Positions 22,574-31,469 of a DNA stretch of 33,694 nucleotides are shown here, piece after piece (positions within the stretch are counted from its first letter, which is position 1; each line of letters starts with the position of its first letter). Both the position numbers and the translations under genes were made by a program. Source of the DNA: Candidatus Brocadiia bacterium (GTDB lineage Bacteria; Planctomycetota; PUPC01; DSUN01); NCBI GenBank assembly GCA_016782825.1, contig JADHXT010000003.1:1-33694 (forward strand), read 5' to 3'. The notes under the pieces were generated by a model that searched no databases, was not told the DNA's origin, and saw nothing but the letters and a program-made list of their open reading frames with translations.

Positions 22574-25069
22574 GTGAGAGCCTGTTCCCCGCATGACCGC
22601 CGGCGCATCGTCGCCACCGCCCGGCTCATCGCGCTCCCTGCCCTCGTCCTGGCCCTGTGGCTGCCGCTGCCAGCCAGGGCGGAAGCCGCACCCGCCCCCC
22701 AAGGCGCCTCGCAGCTCCAGCAGCAGGAAGCCGCGCTGCTCCTCGCGCGCGGGCGCCATCTGCTCGCGCAGGGAGAGATCGGGCAGGCCCTCGCCGCGCT
22801 CCGCAAGGCCGCGCGCCTCGACCCTGAGAATGCCACGTGCCAGCGCCTGGTCGCCCAGGCCGAACGCGCCGCCCGCATGGGCAGCCTGCCTTCCAGCGCC
22901 AAGCCCATCAAGGAACAGTACGCCGCCCGCGCCCGCTCCATCGTTCGCCAGGCGGAGCACTCGCTCTTCGACGCAAAGAAAGCCCTCGACGGCAAGGACT
23001 ACGACCGCGCCGCCCAATACGCCCAGCGCGTGCTCACGGCCATCCGCTACCTCGATGGAGCCGAGCGCGGCGCCAAGCTCCGCGCCAGCGCCGAAAGCAT
23101 CCTCGCCAGCGCTCGCAGCGCGATGGAACGCGACCGCAGCCATCAGCGTCAGCTCGACCTCGAGAAGGCACGAGCCGACGGAGCCGCCGCCCGCCGCGAG
23201 CGCAACAGGGAAGCGCCCGGCGTCACCTCGCTGCGCTCCAAGGCACGCAAGCACCACCTCGACGGCGAGTACAGCCTGGCTGCCGAAGTGGCGCGCGAAG
23301 TGCAGCGCCTCGCCCCGGACGACGAAGAGGCCAAGGCCATCGAGGAACGCGCCCTCGAGGTCGGCAAAGGCCCCAAGAGCCTCGCCGGGCGCTCCAACAC
23401 ACGCGCGCGGCGCGAGGACGACCTGATTGCGTCGCTCGAACGCGAGGCCACCCCGCATCCCGACGGCAAGATCGTCCTCCCCGGCAAGGCCAAGGCCAAG
23501 GCCGTGGCCAGCGCCGGCGTGCGCCGCAAGCCGATGGAAGCGTGGGAACGCGAGCTGCGGGCCAAGCTCGAAGAAGAAGTGAGCATCGACTTCAAGCAGA
23601 CCCCGCTCGAGGACTGCGTGAAGCAGCTCGCGGCCATCGGCAAGGTGAACATCGTGCTCGACCCCGCTGCCGCGCGCGAAACGCCCATCACCATCGAACA
23701 CACCCGCATGCCGCTCGACGCCCTCCTGCGGTGGGTCGCGCGCTTCGCCAGCCTCCGCTACTGCGTGCGAGACGGAGCCGTGCTGCTCACCACCGGCCAC
23801 GGCGCCCTCGACGAGCCCGTCCGCCGGGTCTACAACATCACCTCCCTCGTCATACCAGAAGACGACGCCGTGCCCACGGCCATCATCGACGCCTCCATCG
23901 GCATGGCCGGCCCTGTGGAGCCCATGCCCAAGCGGCGGGTCGAAACGAAGCCCACCGAAGTGAACACCGACGGCCTCGGCGAGGGCTGGGCCAGCTTCGT
24001 GCGCGACACCGTGGCCCCCGGCACCTGGAACGTGGGCTCCCGCACCCTCCAGGAGCAAGGCCCCCGCTACACCATCCAGTACCGCAACGGCCGCATCGTG
24101 GTCGTCCACACCCCCGACGTGCACGAGCAGATCGAAGAGCTCCTCAACAACTTCCGCCGCGCGCGCAACCTCCAGGTGCACATCCTCGGCCGCTTCCTCC
24201 AGGTGGAGCAGACCTTCATCGAGCGGCTTACCCTCGGCAACGCCCAATGGAGCGGCCCCGCGGCCAACGGCCCCGGCCACGACCCCGCTGGCGGCAAGCG
24301 CTATGCCTTCACCCCCATCGAGCTTACCAACGACACCAACGTCGTCCGCGCCATCGCCGACCCCCTCGACCCCACCGCGCCCTCCATCGAAGCCCCGCTG
24401 GCTCGCTTCGCCAGCCTCAACGCCGATGGCGGCCTCGCGCTCAGTTGGGACTATGTGGGCGTGTTCGGCCACAACGCCCAGGCCCTGCTCAACGCCGTGC
24501 TCAAGAAGCAGAAGGGCACGATCCTCTCCGCGCCGCGCCTCACCTGCTTCAACACACAGCGAGCCAACATCCAGGTGCTCGTGAACCGCAACTACGTGCG
24601 GCGCATCAGCTCCGACGAAGAGCCCGAGATCGGCAACGTGCCCGAAGGCATCATCTTCGACGTCCAGCCCTTCGTGAGCGCCGACCGCCGCTACATCACC
24701 GTCGTCCTCCAGCCCCAGCAGCGCGAGCTGATCGCCATGACCAACTACAGCTTCAGCACCGGCCTCGAAGACATAGACGTGGACGCCGGCTTTGGCCTCG
24801 TGGCCCTCACCGGCCGCACCGTCCAAGTGCCCACCACGCGCCTGCGGTCCCTCGGCACCACCGTCACCATCCCCAACGGCGGCACCCTGATCGTCGGCGG
24901 CTTCAGCGAGGTGGAAGAACGCACCGGCGTTGCCAGCCTGCCCTTCATCGAGGCCATCCCTCTCCTCGGAAAGATCATGCGTGGCTTCGACAACGCCGAA
25001 GGCCGCCGCAGCCTCATCTTGCTCATCACAGCGGAAACCGTCCAGGACGTCTTCTCCCCGGAGGAGTAA
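22574..25069 (+). CDS. Secretin (GspD/PilQ superfamily) with N-terminal TPR-like region, copy 2
   Basis: This 831-residue protein is a paralogue of the preceding gene with the same order of parts: signal peptide (core LIALPALVLALWLPLPARA), TPR-like helices (LLAQGEIGQALAALRKAARL), a second helical block, STN-like domain (about 336-410), N-domain (YTIQYRNGRIVVVHTPDVHE), and secretin domain with APRLTCFNTQRA and IPNGGTLIVGG near 767. It ends, like copy 1, in a short acidic tail after TAETVQDVF. The start is GTG at 22574 with AAGGAG 8 nt upstream. The two copies share a 57-base stretch of perfect DNA identity (21544-21600 and 24061-24117). They might form a mixed channel or separate channels; the sequence does not decide. 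Confidence 0.85.
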   Translation: MRACSPHDRRRIVATARLIALPALVLALWLPLPARAEAAPAPQGASQLQQQEAALLLARGRHLLAQGEIGQALAALRKAARLDPENATCQRLVAQAERAARMGSLPSSAKPIKEQYAARARSIVRQAEHSLFDAKKALDGKDYDRAAQYAQRVLTAIRYLDGAERGAKLRASAESILASARSAMERDRSHQRQLDLEKARADGAAARRERNREAPGVTSLRSKARKHHLDGEYSLAAEVAREVQRLAPDDEEAKAIEERALEVGKGPKSLAGRSNTRARREDDLIASLEREATPHPDGKIVLPGKAKAKAVASAGVRRKPMEAWERELRAKLEEEVSIDFKQTPLEDCVKQLAAIGKVNIVLDPAAARETPITIEHTRMPLDALLRWVARFASLRYCVRDGAVLLTTGHGALDEPVRRVYNITSLVIPEDDAVPTAIIDASIGMAGPVEPMPKRRVETKPTEVNTDGLGEGWASFVRDTVAPGTWNVGSRTLQEQGPRYTIQYRNGRIVVVHTPDVHEQIEELLNNFRRARNLQVHILGRFLQVEQTFIERLTLGNAQWSGPAANGPGHDPAGGKRYAFTPIELTNDTNVVRAIADPLDPTAPSIEAPLARFASLNADGGLALSWDYVGVFGHNAQALLNAVLKKQKGTILSAPRLTCFNTQRANIQVLVNRNYVRRISSDEEPEIGNVPEGIIFDVQPFVSADRRYITVVLQPQQRELIAMTNYSFSTGLEDIDVDAGFGLVALTGRTVQVPTTRLRSLGTTVTIPNGGTLIVGGFSEVEERTGVASLPFIEAIPLLGKIMRGFDNAEGRRSLILLITAETVQDVFSPEE

Positions 25070-25087
25070 CGGCGCCAGCCGGCGCCG
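25070..25087 (+). other. Hairpin between the secretin-2 stop and the next start
   Basis: A 7-bp GC stem (25070-25076 with 25081-25087, 4-nt loop) starts directly after the TAA of secretin 2. The nearest strong ribosome site (GGAGGAG, 25060-25066) lies before the hairpin, 30 nt from the next ATG. Confidence 0.55.
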
Positions 25088-25096
25088 CACGCAGCG

Positions 25097-28000
25097 ATGA
25101 AACGTCTCCGTTACACAGCTCTCCTCGTCGCCCTCTCCGTCGCTTCCAGCGTCCATGCGGCCGGCACGTGGGAGCGCCAGATCGAGTTCGCCAAGAAGCT
25201 CGCCACTCTCCAGTACTACGACATCGCCGATATCGTGCTCGCGCGGGTCGAGCAGAGCCCCAACCTCATCGGCATTCTCAAGGCCAACGCACTCCGGCAG
25301 ATCGGCGACTACTACAGCTTCATCGCCTCCGGCGTCGCCGCCACCCAGGCCGGTCTCCAGGGCTACATCGACTCCCTCGAGAAGGCCAGCGAATACTACA
25401 AGAAATACATCGCGCACCGCTCGCCGAAGCGCGAAGACCGCTTCGACGCGCGCATGCAGCTCTCCCGCGTCTCCCTCGCCATCGCCGAAGCACACCTCCA
25501 GATCTACCGCGACTCCCGCACCGACAAGGCTGCCAAGGAAGCCCACAAGAAGAAAGCCCTCGAGATCTTCAAGAGCGCCCTGGCCCAGTTCCAGACCGCC
25601 ATCGACGCCAGGGGCAAAGAGGTCGAGGCCAAGAAAAAGCAGAAGCCCAAGGACATCAAGGCCACCAAGGCCAAGGCCGAGTGGCAGAAGCAATACGACG
25701 CCATGCGCATCGAGTACTTCCGCGTGCAGCTCGAGCACCTCAACGCCCGCGTCCGCTACGCCAAGCTACTCAAGGGCTTCGGTGTGGCCGCAGCGGAGTG
25801 GCAGGCCGAGCTGGCGCGCAGCAGCTCCGCCTACACCAGGCTGCTGCTCGACTTCGCCAACAGCCCCGGCGAAACCCAGGCCAATCTCTACCTCGGCATC
25901 TGCCTCATGGAGCAGGGCACCCAGAAGCACAAGGACGCCCTCCTGCGGTTCGAGACCGTGTGGCGCAAGAAGGAGATGTTCGAGCAGTACCGCCGCATCG
26001 CGTGCGAGGCCGCCTACTGGACCGCCGTCATCCAGAGGAGCCAGAAGAAGTTCGACGACGCCATCAAGACCATCGACGGCCTCGTGGAGTTTGCCTCCGA
26101 CGGCGCGTGGGACATGGAGAAGCAGCCGCGCACCGTCGAGAAGATCATCGAAACCCTCACCGAGCTCGAAGGCGCCGACCGCGACCAGTACACGCAGAGG
26201 GACGTGGCCAGGACCTTCCTGCTCCAGGCCGAGTGCTTCGCCGACAAGGCGGCCGACAAGAAGACCCCCGCCGGCGAGAGCAAGAAGCTCTACGGCGCGT
26301 CGTTCGACGTAGCCAACGCCGTCGGCCAGGTGCGTGGCCTGCGCGACCCCAAGTATGCCCCCCTCATGGAGAAATGGCGCCGCCTGGCCGGCCGGGGCCG
26401 TGTTCCCGTGGTCATCCTCCAGCAATACAAGAACGCCCTTCTCAAGAGGCAATACGTCCGCGCCGCGCGCCTCTACACCGAGCTGATCGGCCAGGGCGCG
26501 GTCAAGAAGCAAGATCTGCGCGACGGCTGGTTCACCGTGGGCCAGTGCTACTACGCCGGCGAGCGCCACTACGAGGCCGGCATCTGCTTCAGCGCCGTGA
26601 GCAAGTGGTACCCCGAGCCCGTCGGCAAGGCGCTCGAGGCCGCCCGGGCCGCCGTGGGCGCGCAGCACAAGCAGGCCGAAGCCACCAAGAGCGACTTCGA
26701 CAGCGCCTTGCTCGGCCGCTACCGCATCGCCGCCGAGAAGCTCGACCCCCTCGGCACGGCCGGCGTCACCATCCGCCGAGCCAAGGAACACCGCCAGAAG
26801 GGCCAGTTCGACCAGGCCTTCGCACTCCTCGCCCCGATCGACCCGCAAAACAAGGCCTACGCCAACGCGCTGTACGAAATCGCCCTCACGCACAAGGCCC
26901 GCTTCGAGAAGCTGCCGGCCGACCGCAAGACCAGCATCGCCGGCAAGAAAGCCCTGGGCGAGATGCTCGCCGGCTTCCAGAAGCTGCTCGACTACTACCG
27001 CACCGCGGCACCCAAGCTCACGGGTGAGGCCAACGCCGAGGCCCGCGGCCGCCTGGTCGCCGTCGTCGGCGCCGGCCTCCTCATGCTCGCCGACTCCTAC
27101 ATCCGGCCCTACCTCAACAACCCCAAGAAGGTGATCGAGCTCACCGACGACCTCGAGAAACGCTACCCCGGCATCGAGAAGACCCCCTCCGCCAGCGCCC
27201 TCTACATGAAGCGCATGCACGCCGCCTACGTGGTGATCACCCAGGCCAAGACCGCCGCCGAGGCCGTGCCCGTGCTCGGCATCGTGGAGGAAAGCTGGAA
27301 GGCCGTCCGCAAGTTCCCCGACTTCCAGTTTCTCGACCGCGCCGCCAGCATCGGCGCCTACTCCTACCTGAGCGTGGCCTCGAAGTATGACGAGGAAGCC
27401 AAGAAGCTCGCCGACGCCGCGGCCAAGAAGCAGCTCGCGGACAAGGCCGCTCAGGCACGCTACCGCGCCGTGGCCTTCTATGTCGAGCTCCTCCGCTCCT
27501 CGCCCAAGCAAGAGCTCAAGATATACCGCTACGTGCTCCAGACCCTCAAGTCGGGCGGCAAGGCCGAGGACTACAAGACCATTATCGAGCTGGCCCCCAA
27601 GGCCATCGCCCTGTACGGCCGCAGCCGCCGGTCCTTCGCCGACGTGCTGCTCATCCGCGGCATCCTCGGCCACGCCCATTACGGCCTGCGGCAATACGCC
27701 GAAGCCATCCCCTACCTCAGCGCCGTCGAGACGTACCACGAGAAGGCCTACCAGGAAGCACGCAGGAAATACGAAGAGCAGAAGGCCGCCTACGAACGCG
27801 ACCCCGGCCGGTTCCGCCGGGCCCCCAGCCCCCCGCGCCGCAACGCCGCACAGCCCGACGCCAAAGAGAAGCTCGCCTTCTGCTATCTTGCCAGCAGCCA
27901 GCGCGACAAGTACGAATGGCTCGAACGAGCCTACAACGACCTGCTGCGCATCTATGCCAGCAAACCGGAGAAGTTCTGGATCATCCGCTACAACCTCTGC

Positions 28001-28219
28001 GAAACCTACCGTCGCCGCGACAAGCACGGCGACGCCATCAAGCTCATCGACCGCTTCCACATGCGCGACTCGGGCATGGGCGGCTCCGCGAGCAAGGAGC
28101 GCTTCCGGCGTCTGGTCGGTCTCATTCGGAAAGACATCGACAAGCTCGACGACGCCAATCTGAAGGCCACGCTCAAGCTGCTGGCCGACGAGCTCTACAA
28201 GCGGCTGAACGCGCGCTAG
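25097..28219 (+). CDS. Large exported helical-repeat (TPR-like) protein, 1040 residues
   Basis: The protein begins with a clean signal peptide (core YTALLVALSVASSVHAA, cut near 22) and has no further membrane segments, so it should be periplasmic or surface-exposed. The mature part is almost wholly alpha-helical with degenerate TPR-type repeats along its length, for example ANLYLGICLMEQGTQKHKDA, then RAKEHRQKGQFDQAFALLA, and RGILGHAHYGLRQYAEAIPY near the end. A charged Arg/Pro/Ala-rich linker lies near 900. Such solenoids act as scaffolds for protein complexes. It follows secretin 2 by 27 nt with no ribosome site of its own close to the ATG, implying translational coupling. It precedes a second TPR gene by 22 nt. 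A role linking secretin and Exb parts is inferred from gene order only. Confidence 0.82.
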   Translation: MKRLRYTALLVALSVASSVHAAGTWERQIEFAKKLATLQYYDIADIVLARVEQSPNLIGILKANALRQIGDYYSFIASGVAATQAGLQGYIDSLEKASEYYKKYIAHRSPKREDRFDARMQLSRVSLAIAEAHLQIYRDSRTDKAAKEAHKKKALEIFKSALAQFQTAIDARGKEVEAKKKQKPKDIKATKAKAEWQKQYDAMRIEYFRVQLEHLNARVRYAKLLKGFGVAAAEWQAELARSSSAYTRLLLDFANSPGETQANLYLGICLMEQGTQKHKDALLRFETVWRKKEMFEQYRRIACEAAYWTAVIQRSQKKFDDAIKTIDGLVEFASDGAWDMEKQPRTVEKIIETLTELEGADRDQYTQRDVARTFLLQAECFADKAADKKTPAGESKKLYGASFDVANAVGQVRGLRDPKYAPLMEKWRRLAGRGRVPVVILQQYKNALLKRQYVRAARLYTELIGQGAVKKQDLRDGWFTVGQCYYAGERHYEAGICFSAVSKWYPEPVGKALEAARAAVGAQHKQAEATKSDFDSALLGRYRIAAEKLDPLGTAGVTIRRAKEHRQKGQFDQAFALLAPIDPQNKAYANALYEIALTHKARFEKLPADRKTSIAGKKALGEMLAGFQKLLDYYRTAAPKLTGEANAEARGRLVAVVGAGLLMLADSYIRPYLNNPKKVIELTDDLEKRYPGIEKTPSASALYMKRMHAAYVVITQAKTAAEAVPVLGIVEESWKAVRKFPDFQFLDRAASIGAYSYLSVASKYDEEAKKLADAAAKKQLADKAAQARYRAVAFYVELLRSSPKQELKIYRYVLQTLKSGGKAEDYKTIIELAPKAIALYGRSRRSFADVLLIRGILGHAHYGLRQYAEAIPYLSAVETYHEKAYQEARRKYEEQKAAYERDPGRFRRAPSPPRRNAAQPDAKEKLAFCYLASSQRDKYEWLERAYNDLLRIYASKPEKFWIIRYNLCETYRRRDKHGDAIKLIDRFHMRDSGMGGSASKERFRRLVGLIRKDIDKLDDANLKATLKLLADELYKRLNAR

Positions 28220-28241
28220 ACACGACGAGGAGACGCGACCC

Positions 28242-29315
28242 TTGAAGCTCCACATCCGCCCCGCCACGAGCTGGTGCCTGCTGGCCGGCCTGCTCGTCAC
28301 CCTGGCTGCCTCTGGCGCCCAGGCCGCGAGCACCATCTACCGCGACGAGATCTACCTGCGCGGCCAGGAAGACAAGCCCATCGTCACCAGCATCACCGCC
28401 GACACCATCAAGGAAATCAAGGCTGGCGGCGCCGTCTTCAACCCCCTCGGCGTCCTGCGAGTCGTCTACTCCGGCGCCCCGCAGGGCTACCGCAACGCCG
28501 AAGCCCACAGGGAAAGCGGCCGCTTCGAGGAAGCCCTCACCGGCTATCAGACCACCCTGCGCAACCTCACCGACAAGGACCGCAAGTTCTGGCTCGAGCC
28601 CCACTGCCGCTACTACATCGCCGAATGCTACCTCGAGATGGGCGATCTGGCCAGGGCCGAGGCCGCCTACACGGAACTTCTCGACAAGCACCCCGACACA
28701 CGCTTCAAGCCCGACGCCATGATGGGCCGGGGGCGCGTCAACTACGAGGCCGGCAACTTCGCCGCCGCCGAGCGCCGCTTCGACGACCTCGAGGTCTTCG
28801 CCGCGAAGGCCAGCTGGCCCGTGTGGCTCTACGAGGCCTATGGCTGGAAGGCCCGCTGCCTCCGCAAGCAGAAGGCATACAGCAAGGCCCTCGATTACGT
28901 CCGCAAAGTGATCGTCGCCCCCCCGCGGAAGTACGAAGACATCATCACCCTCGCCCGCACCGAGGAAGCCCTCATCTACGTGGACCAGGGCGAGTACGAC
29001 AAGGCCGCGGGACTCCTCAACAAGCAGATCGACCGCATCGCTCCCTCGGTGGACAAGGGCGCGCGCTTCGCGCGCATGGAAGCCCAATGCAAGAACGCGC
29101 TGGGCAACTGCTACCTGAAGCGGTTCGAGAAGAGCAAGGACAAGAAAGACCTCCAGGAAGCCCTCATCGGCTTCCTATGGAACGTCACGCTTCACGTCGG
29201 CTTGCCCGAGCGCACCGAAGCTCTCACCAAGGCCGCCGCGTGCTTCGAACAACTGGGACAGAAGACCCGCGCCGTCGAGCTGCGGGATGAACTCCAGGGC
29301 AAAGAGCCCAAGTGA
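28242..29315 (+). CDS. Exported TPR protein, 357 residues
   Basis: This TPR protein has a signal peptide (MKLHIRPATSWCLLAG then LLVTLAASGAQA, cut near 28). After a short beta-rich N-terminal part (IYRDEIYLRGQEDKPIVTS), clear TPR motifs run through the mature protein: AHRESGRFEEALTGYQ, AECYLEMGDLARAEAAYTEL, GRGRVNYEAGNFAAAERRFD and EALIYVDQGEYDKAAGLL. The start is TTG at 28242, chosen because GAGGAGA lies about 9 nt upstream and the signal peptide begins directly at that codon. TPR proteins next to ExbB and ExbD genes are a recurring arrangement in planctomycetes (from memory) and may connect the channel complex to periplasmic partners. It is separated from exbB by 48 nt, with no promoter evident. 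Confidence 0.85.
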   Translation: MKLHIRPATSWCLLAGLLVTLAASGAQAASTIYRDEIYLRGQEDKPIVTSITADTIKEIKAGGAVFNPLGVLRVVYSGAPQGYRNAEAHRESGRFEEALTGYQTTLRNLTDKDRKFWLEPHCRYYIAECYLEMGDLARAEAAYTELLDKHPDTRFKPDAMMGRGRVNYEAGNFAAAERRFDDLEVFAAKASWPVWLYEAYGWKARCLRKQKAYSKALDYVRKVIVAPPRKYEDIITLARTEEALIYVDQGEYDKAAGLLNKQIDRIAPSVDKGARFARMEAQCKNALGNCYLKRFEKSKDKKDLQEALIGFLWNVTLHVGLPERTEALTKAAACFEQLGQKTRAVELRDELQGKEPK

Positions 29316-29363
29316 GCAATCAGGACAACCCTCCGGCCGCGAAGAGGAGAAGGAGAAGACGAC

Positions 29364-30242
29364 GTGAACGTAAGGAAATGGACGATTCTGTCGCTCGCAC
29401 TCGTTGCAGTCGTGCTTGCCGTCGGCCTGTGTGTGTCGCACAGCATGGCCACTGCGGCCGAGGCCCCGCCGGCGGCGCCACCCGCTGCGCCCCCGGCCGA
29501 GGCCCCGGCGGCCCCGCCGGCCGCCCCGCCAGGCGCGCCGCCGGCGGTGGCACCCACCACGGCTGCCGCACCGGCCGCCACACCCCCTGCCGGCGGCGAA
29601 GCTGCCCCGCCTGCCACGGCCAAGACAAAGCGCACCGTCCTCCAGACGATCAACGCCGGTGGCCTCATCGGCTACGTCATCATCGGCCTCTCCTTTGTGG
29701 CCCTCTCGCTCATCATCGAGCACGCCGTGAGCATCCGCCGCGACAAGCTCTGCCCCGACGAGCTGGCCCAGGAACTCGAGGACTACTTCAACCAGGAGCA
29801 GTACGAGGAAGCCCTCGAGCTGTGCAACGTGGAGAAAAACCTGCTGACCGACGTGGTGCGGGCCGGCCTGTCGCGCATCGACTCCGGCTACGAGCGCATG
29901 CAGGAAGCCATGCAGGAAGCCGGCGAAGAATCCTCCGTCGCCCTCCAGCAGAAAATCAGCTACCTGTCGCTCATCGGCAACATCTCGCCCATGCTCGGCC
30001 TCCTCGGCACCGTGAGCGGTATGGTCAAGGCCTTCGGCACGATCGCCACGATGACCAACGTGAAGCCCGCCGTCCTGGCCGGCAGCATCAACGAGGCCCT
30101 GGTCACCACCCTCCTCGGCCTCACCGTGGCCATCCCCGTCATGTGCGCCTTCCAGTTCTTCTCGAACCGAGTCACACGCATCGTCCTCGAGTCCAGCACC
30201 ATCATTTCCGACATGATGGAGCGGTTCAAGCCGGCCAAGTGA
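29364..30242 (+). CDS. exbB: ExbB/TolQ/MotA-type proton-channel protein with a signal sequence and Ala/Pro linker
   Basis: This 292-residue protein has an N-terminal signal-like segment (ILSLALVAVVLAVGLCVS), an Ala/Pro-rich linker of about 50 residues, then the MotA/TolQ/ExbB domain with three membrane spans. Visible spans are GLIGYVIIGLSFVALSLII, then NISPMLGLLGTVSGMVKAF, and LVTTLLGLTVAIPVMCAF. ExbB or TolQ pentamers surround an ExbD or TolR dimer and convert the proton gradient into motion acting on periplasmic partners. Planctomycete members often carry such an N-terminal extension (from memory). The start is GTG at 29364 with AAGGAG 8 nt upstream. Three ExbD-type genes follow directly, so this protein is probably the shared stator subunit. 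Confidence 0.92.
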   Translation: MNVRKWTILSLALVAVVLAVGLCVSHSMATAAEAPPAAPPAAPPAEAPAAPPAAPPGAPPAVAPTTAAAPAATPPAGGEAAPPATAKTKRTVLQTINAGGLIGYVIIGLSFVALSLIIEHAVSIRRDKLCPDELAQELEDYFNQEQYEEALELCNVEKNLLTDVVRAGLSRIDSGYERMQEAMQEAGEESSVALQQKISYLSLIGNISPMLGLLGTVSGMVKAFGTIATMTNVKPAVLAGSINEALVTTLLGLTVAIPVMCAFQFFSNRVTRIVLESSTIISDMMERFKPAK

Positions 30243-30310
30243 GCCGAGCGCGGTAACCCGCTCGGCCTCGCCCCACGGGCGCGAGGGCCGGGCCCGGAGG
30301 CTTGCCCCGT

Positions 30311-30814
30311 ATGCACATCAGCACGCGGAAACGCATCAAAGAGACCGATCTGAACATGACGCCCATGATCGACGTCGTGTTCCTGCTCATCACCTTCTTC
30401 ATGGTCGTCACCGAGATCACCCGCCAGGACGACATCGCCGACCTCCAGCTCCCCGACGTCGCCGCGGCCACTATCGATGACAACCCCGACCCCGAACGGC
30501 TGATCATCAACATCAAGAAGACCGGCATGGTCTATGTGAGCGGCGCCGAGTACAACCTGGCGAACCCCGCCGACACCAACCGGGTGAAAAACCTGCTCTG
30601 GACCGAGGCACGGATCAGCCGCAGCCCGGCCACGGGCTCCGCCAATCGTGTCGTCCTTGTGCGAGCCGACAAGCGCACGCCGTTCAAGTACGTGCGCAAG
30701 ATCATGCAGCTCTGTGTGGACCGCGATATCGGCATCTGGCGCCTTGCCTTCGGCACCCTTCCCTTCCAGTCCCGCGAAGCGAAGCTCAAGGCCGAGGGCA
30801 AGACCGGACCCTGA
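30311..30814 (+). CDS. exbD: ExbD/TolR-type biopolymer transport protein 1
   Basis: This 167-residue protein has a short cytoplasmic N-terminus (MHISTRKRIKETDLN) and one membrane span in TPMIDVVFLLITFFMV, where Asp21 is the expected proton-carrying residue. A periplasmic domain follows that aligns with TolR (RLIINIKKTGMVYVSG, then VVLVRADKRTPFKYV). It is the most divergent of the three ExbD-type proteins here. The ATG at 30311 with GGAGG 10 nt upstream is preferred over an in-frame TTG at 30302, which would be only 1 nt from that site. It is followed after 31 nt by a second exbD. Confidence 0.9.
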   Translation: MHISTRKRIKETDLNMTPMIDVVFLLITFFMVVTEITRQDDIADLQLPDVAAATIDDNPDPERLIINIKKTGMVYVSGAEYNLANPADTNRVKNLLWTEARISRSPATGSANRVVLVRADKRTPFKYVRKIMQLCVDRDIGIWRLAFGTLPFQSREAKLKAEGKTGP

Positions 30815-30845
30815 ACCGCCCCACTCCGACCAGGAACCCGCGACG

Positions 30846-31295
30846 ATGAAACCCTCTGACTCTGAAAAAAACGCCGTCAAGAAAGCGGAGCTGTCGCTCA
30901 CGCCCATGATCGACGTCGTGTTCCTCCTCCTGATCTTCTTCATGGTCGGCATGAAGTTCAAGGAGTTCGACCGAAAACTCGAAGCCGACCTGCCTCGCGC
31001 CGGGGAGCCGCCCAAGGACGAGCCGCCCGAGCTCGTCGACGAAATCTGGGTGCGCATCGACGACCAGAACAAGGGCCGCGGCGGCCCGGCCACCCCCAGA
31101 ATCGTCGTCGACCAGGTGGTCATGCGCAACTGGGACCACACCTTCAGCACCCTCGAACGCCTCGGCCGAGCACCGCAGGCACTCAAGGACCCCGTGATCC
31201 TCGACCCCACCGACGCAGCTCACACGGGCTGGGTGCTCAAGATCATGGACTACTTGCGCCTGCTCAAGTATCAGAACATCAACTTCAAGCAGTGA
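30846..31295 (+). CDS. exbD: ExbD/TolR-type protein 2
   Basis: This 149-residue protein has a charged N-terminus (MKPSDSEKNAVKKAE), a membrane span TPMIDVVFLLLIFFMVGM with Asp23 as proton carrier, and a periplasmic domain with EIWVRIDDQNKGRGG and HTFSTLERLGRAP, ending in YQNINFKQ. It is closely related to the third exbD gene at 31470-31895 in both protein and DNA, and less so to the first. The ATG at 30846 has a weak AGGA about 10 nt upstream. A strong hairpin 48 nt after the stop probably ends the operon. Confidence 0.9.
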   Translation: MKPSDSEKNAVKKAELSLTPMIDVVFLLLIFFMVGMKFKEFDRKLEADLPRAGEPPKDEPPELVDEIWVRIDDQNKGRGGPATPRIVVDQVVMRNWDHTFSTLERLGRAPQALKDPVILDPTDAAHTGWVLKIMDYLRLLKYQNINFKQ

Positions 31296-31343
31296 CGGGG
31301 TGCGCCCAGAGCATGCCCCACCCGTCACGCCGACGGAACTGCG

Positions 31344-31367
31344 GAGCCGGCCCTCAAGGGCCGGCTC
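31344..31367 (+). terminator. Intrinsic-type terminator after the second exbD
   Basis: A perfect 11-bp stem (31344-31354 with 31357-31367, minimal loop CA; or 10 bp with a TCAA loop) is followed by TTT. A similar hairpin lies after the third exbD at 31918-31939. Confidence 0.7.
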
Positions 31368-31469
31368 TTTGCATGACGGCCACCGACGCAAGCTTCCTGG
31401 CCCAAGACGGGTAGAATCCTGCAGATGGCCAGTGTCGCCGGCCCCCCCGCCCTGCTTGGAGGAAGAACC

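Noticed and set aside
19880-25738. A 1952-codon open frame on the minus strand across the secretins
   Set aside because: It is antisense to well-supported secretin genes, is Ala/Gly/Val/Glu-rich without domains, and arises from the codon bias of GC-rich DNA.
22837-27027. A 1396-codon plus-strand open frame in another phase
   Set aside because: It overlaps secretin 2 and the large repeat protein, and its product is an Arg/Pro/His-rich out-of-frame shadow with no recognisable domain.
31412-31417. A TAGAAT that would make the third exbD nearly leaderless from ATG 31425
   Set aside because: There is no convincing -35, and a strong ribosome site supports ATG 31470 instead.
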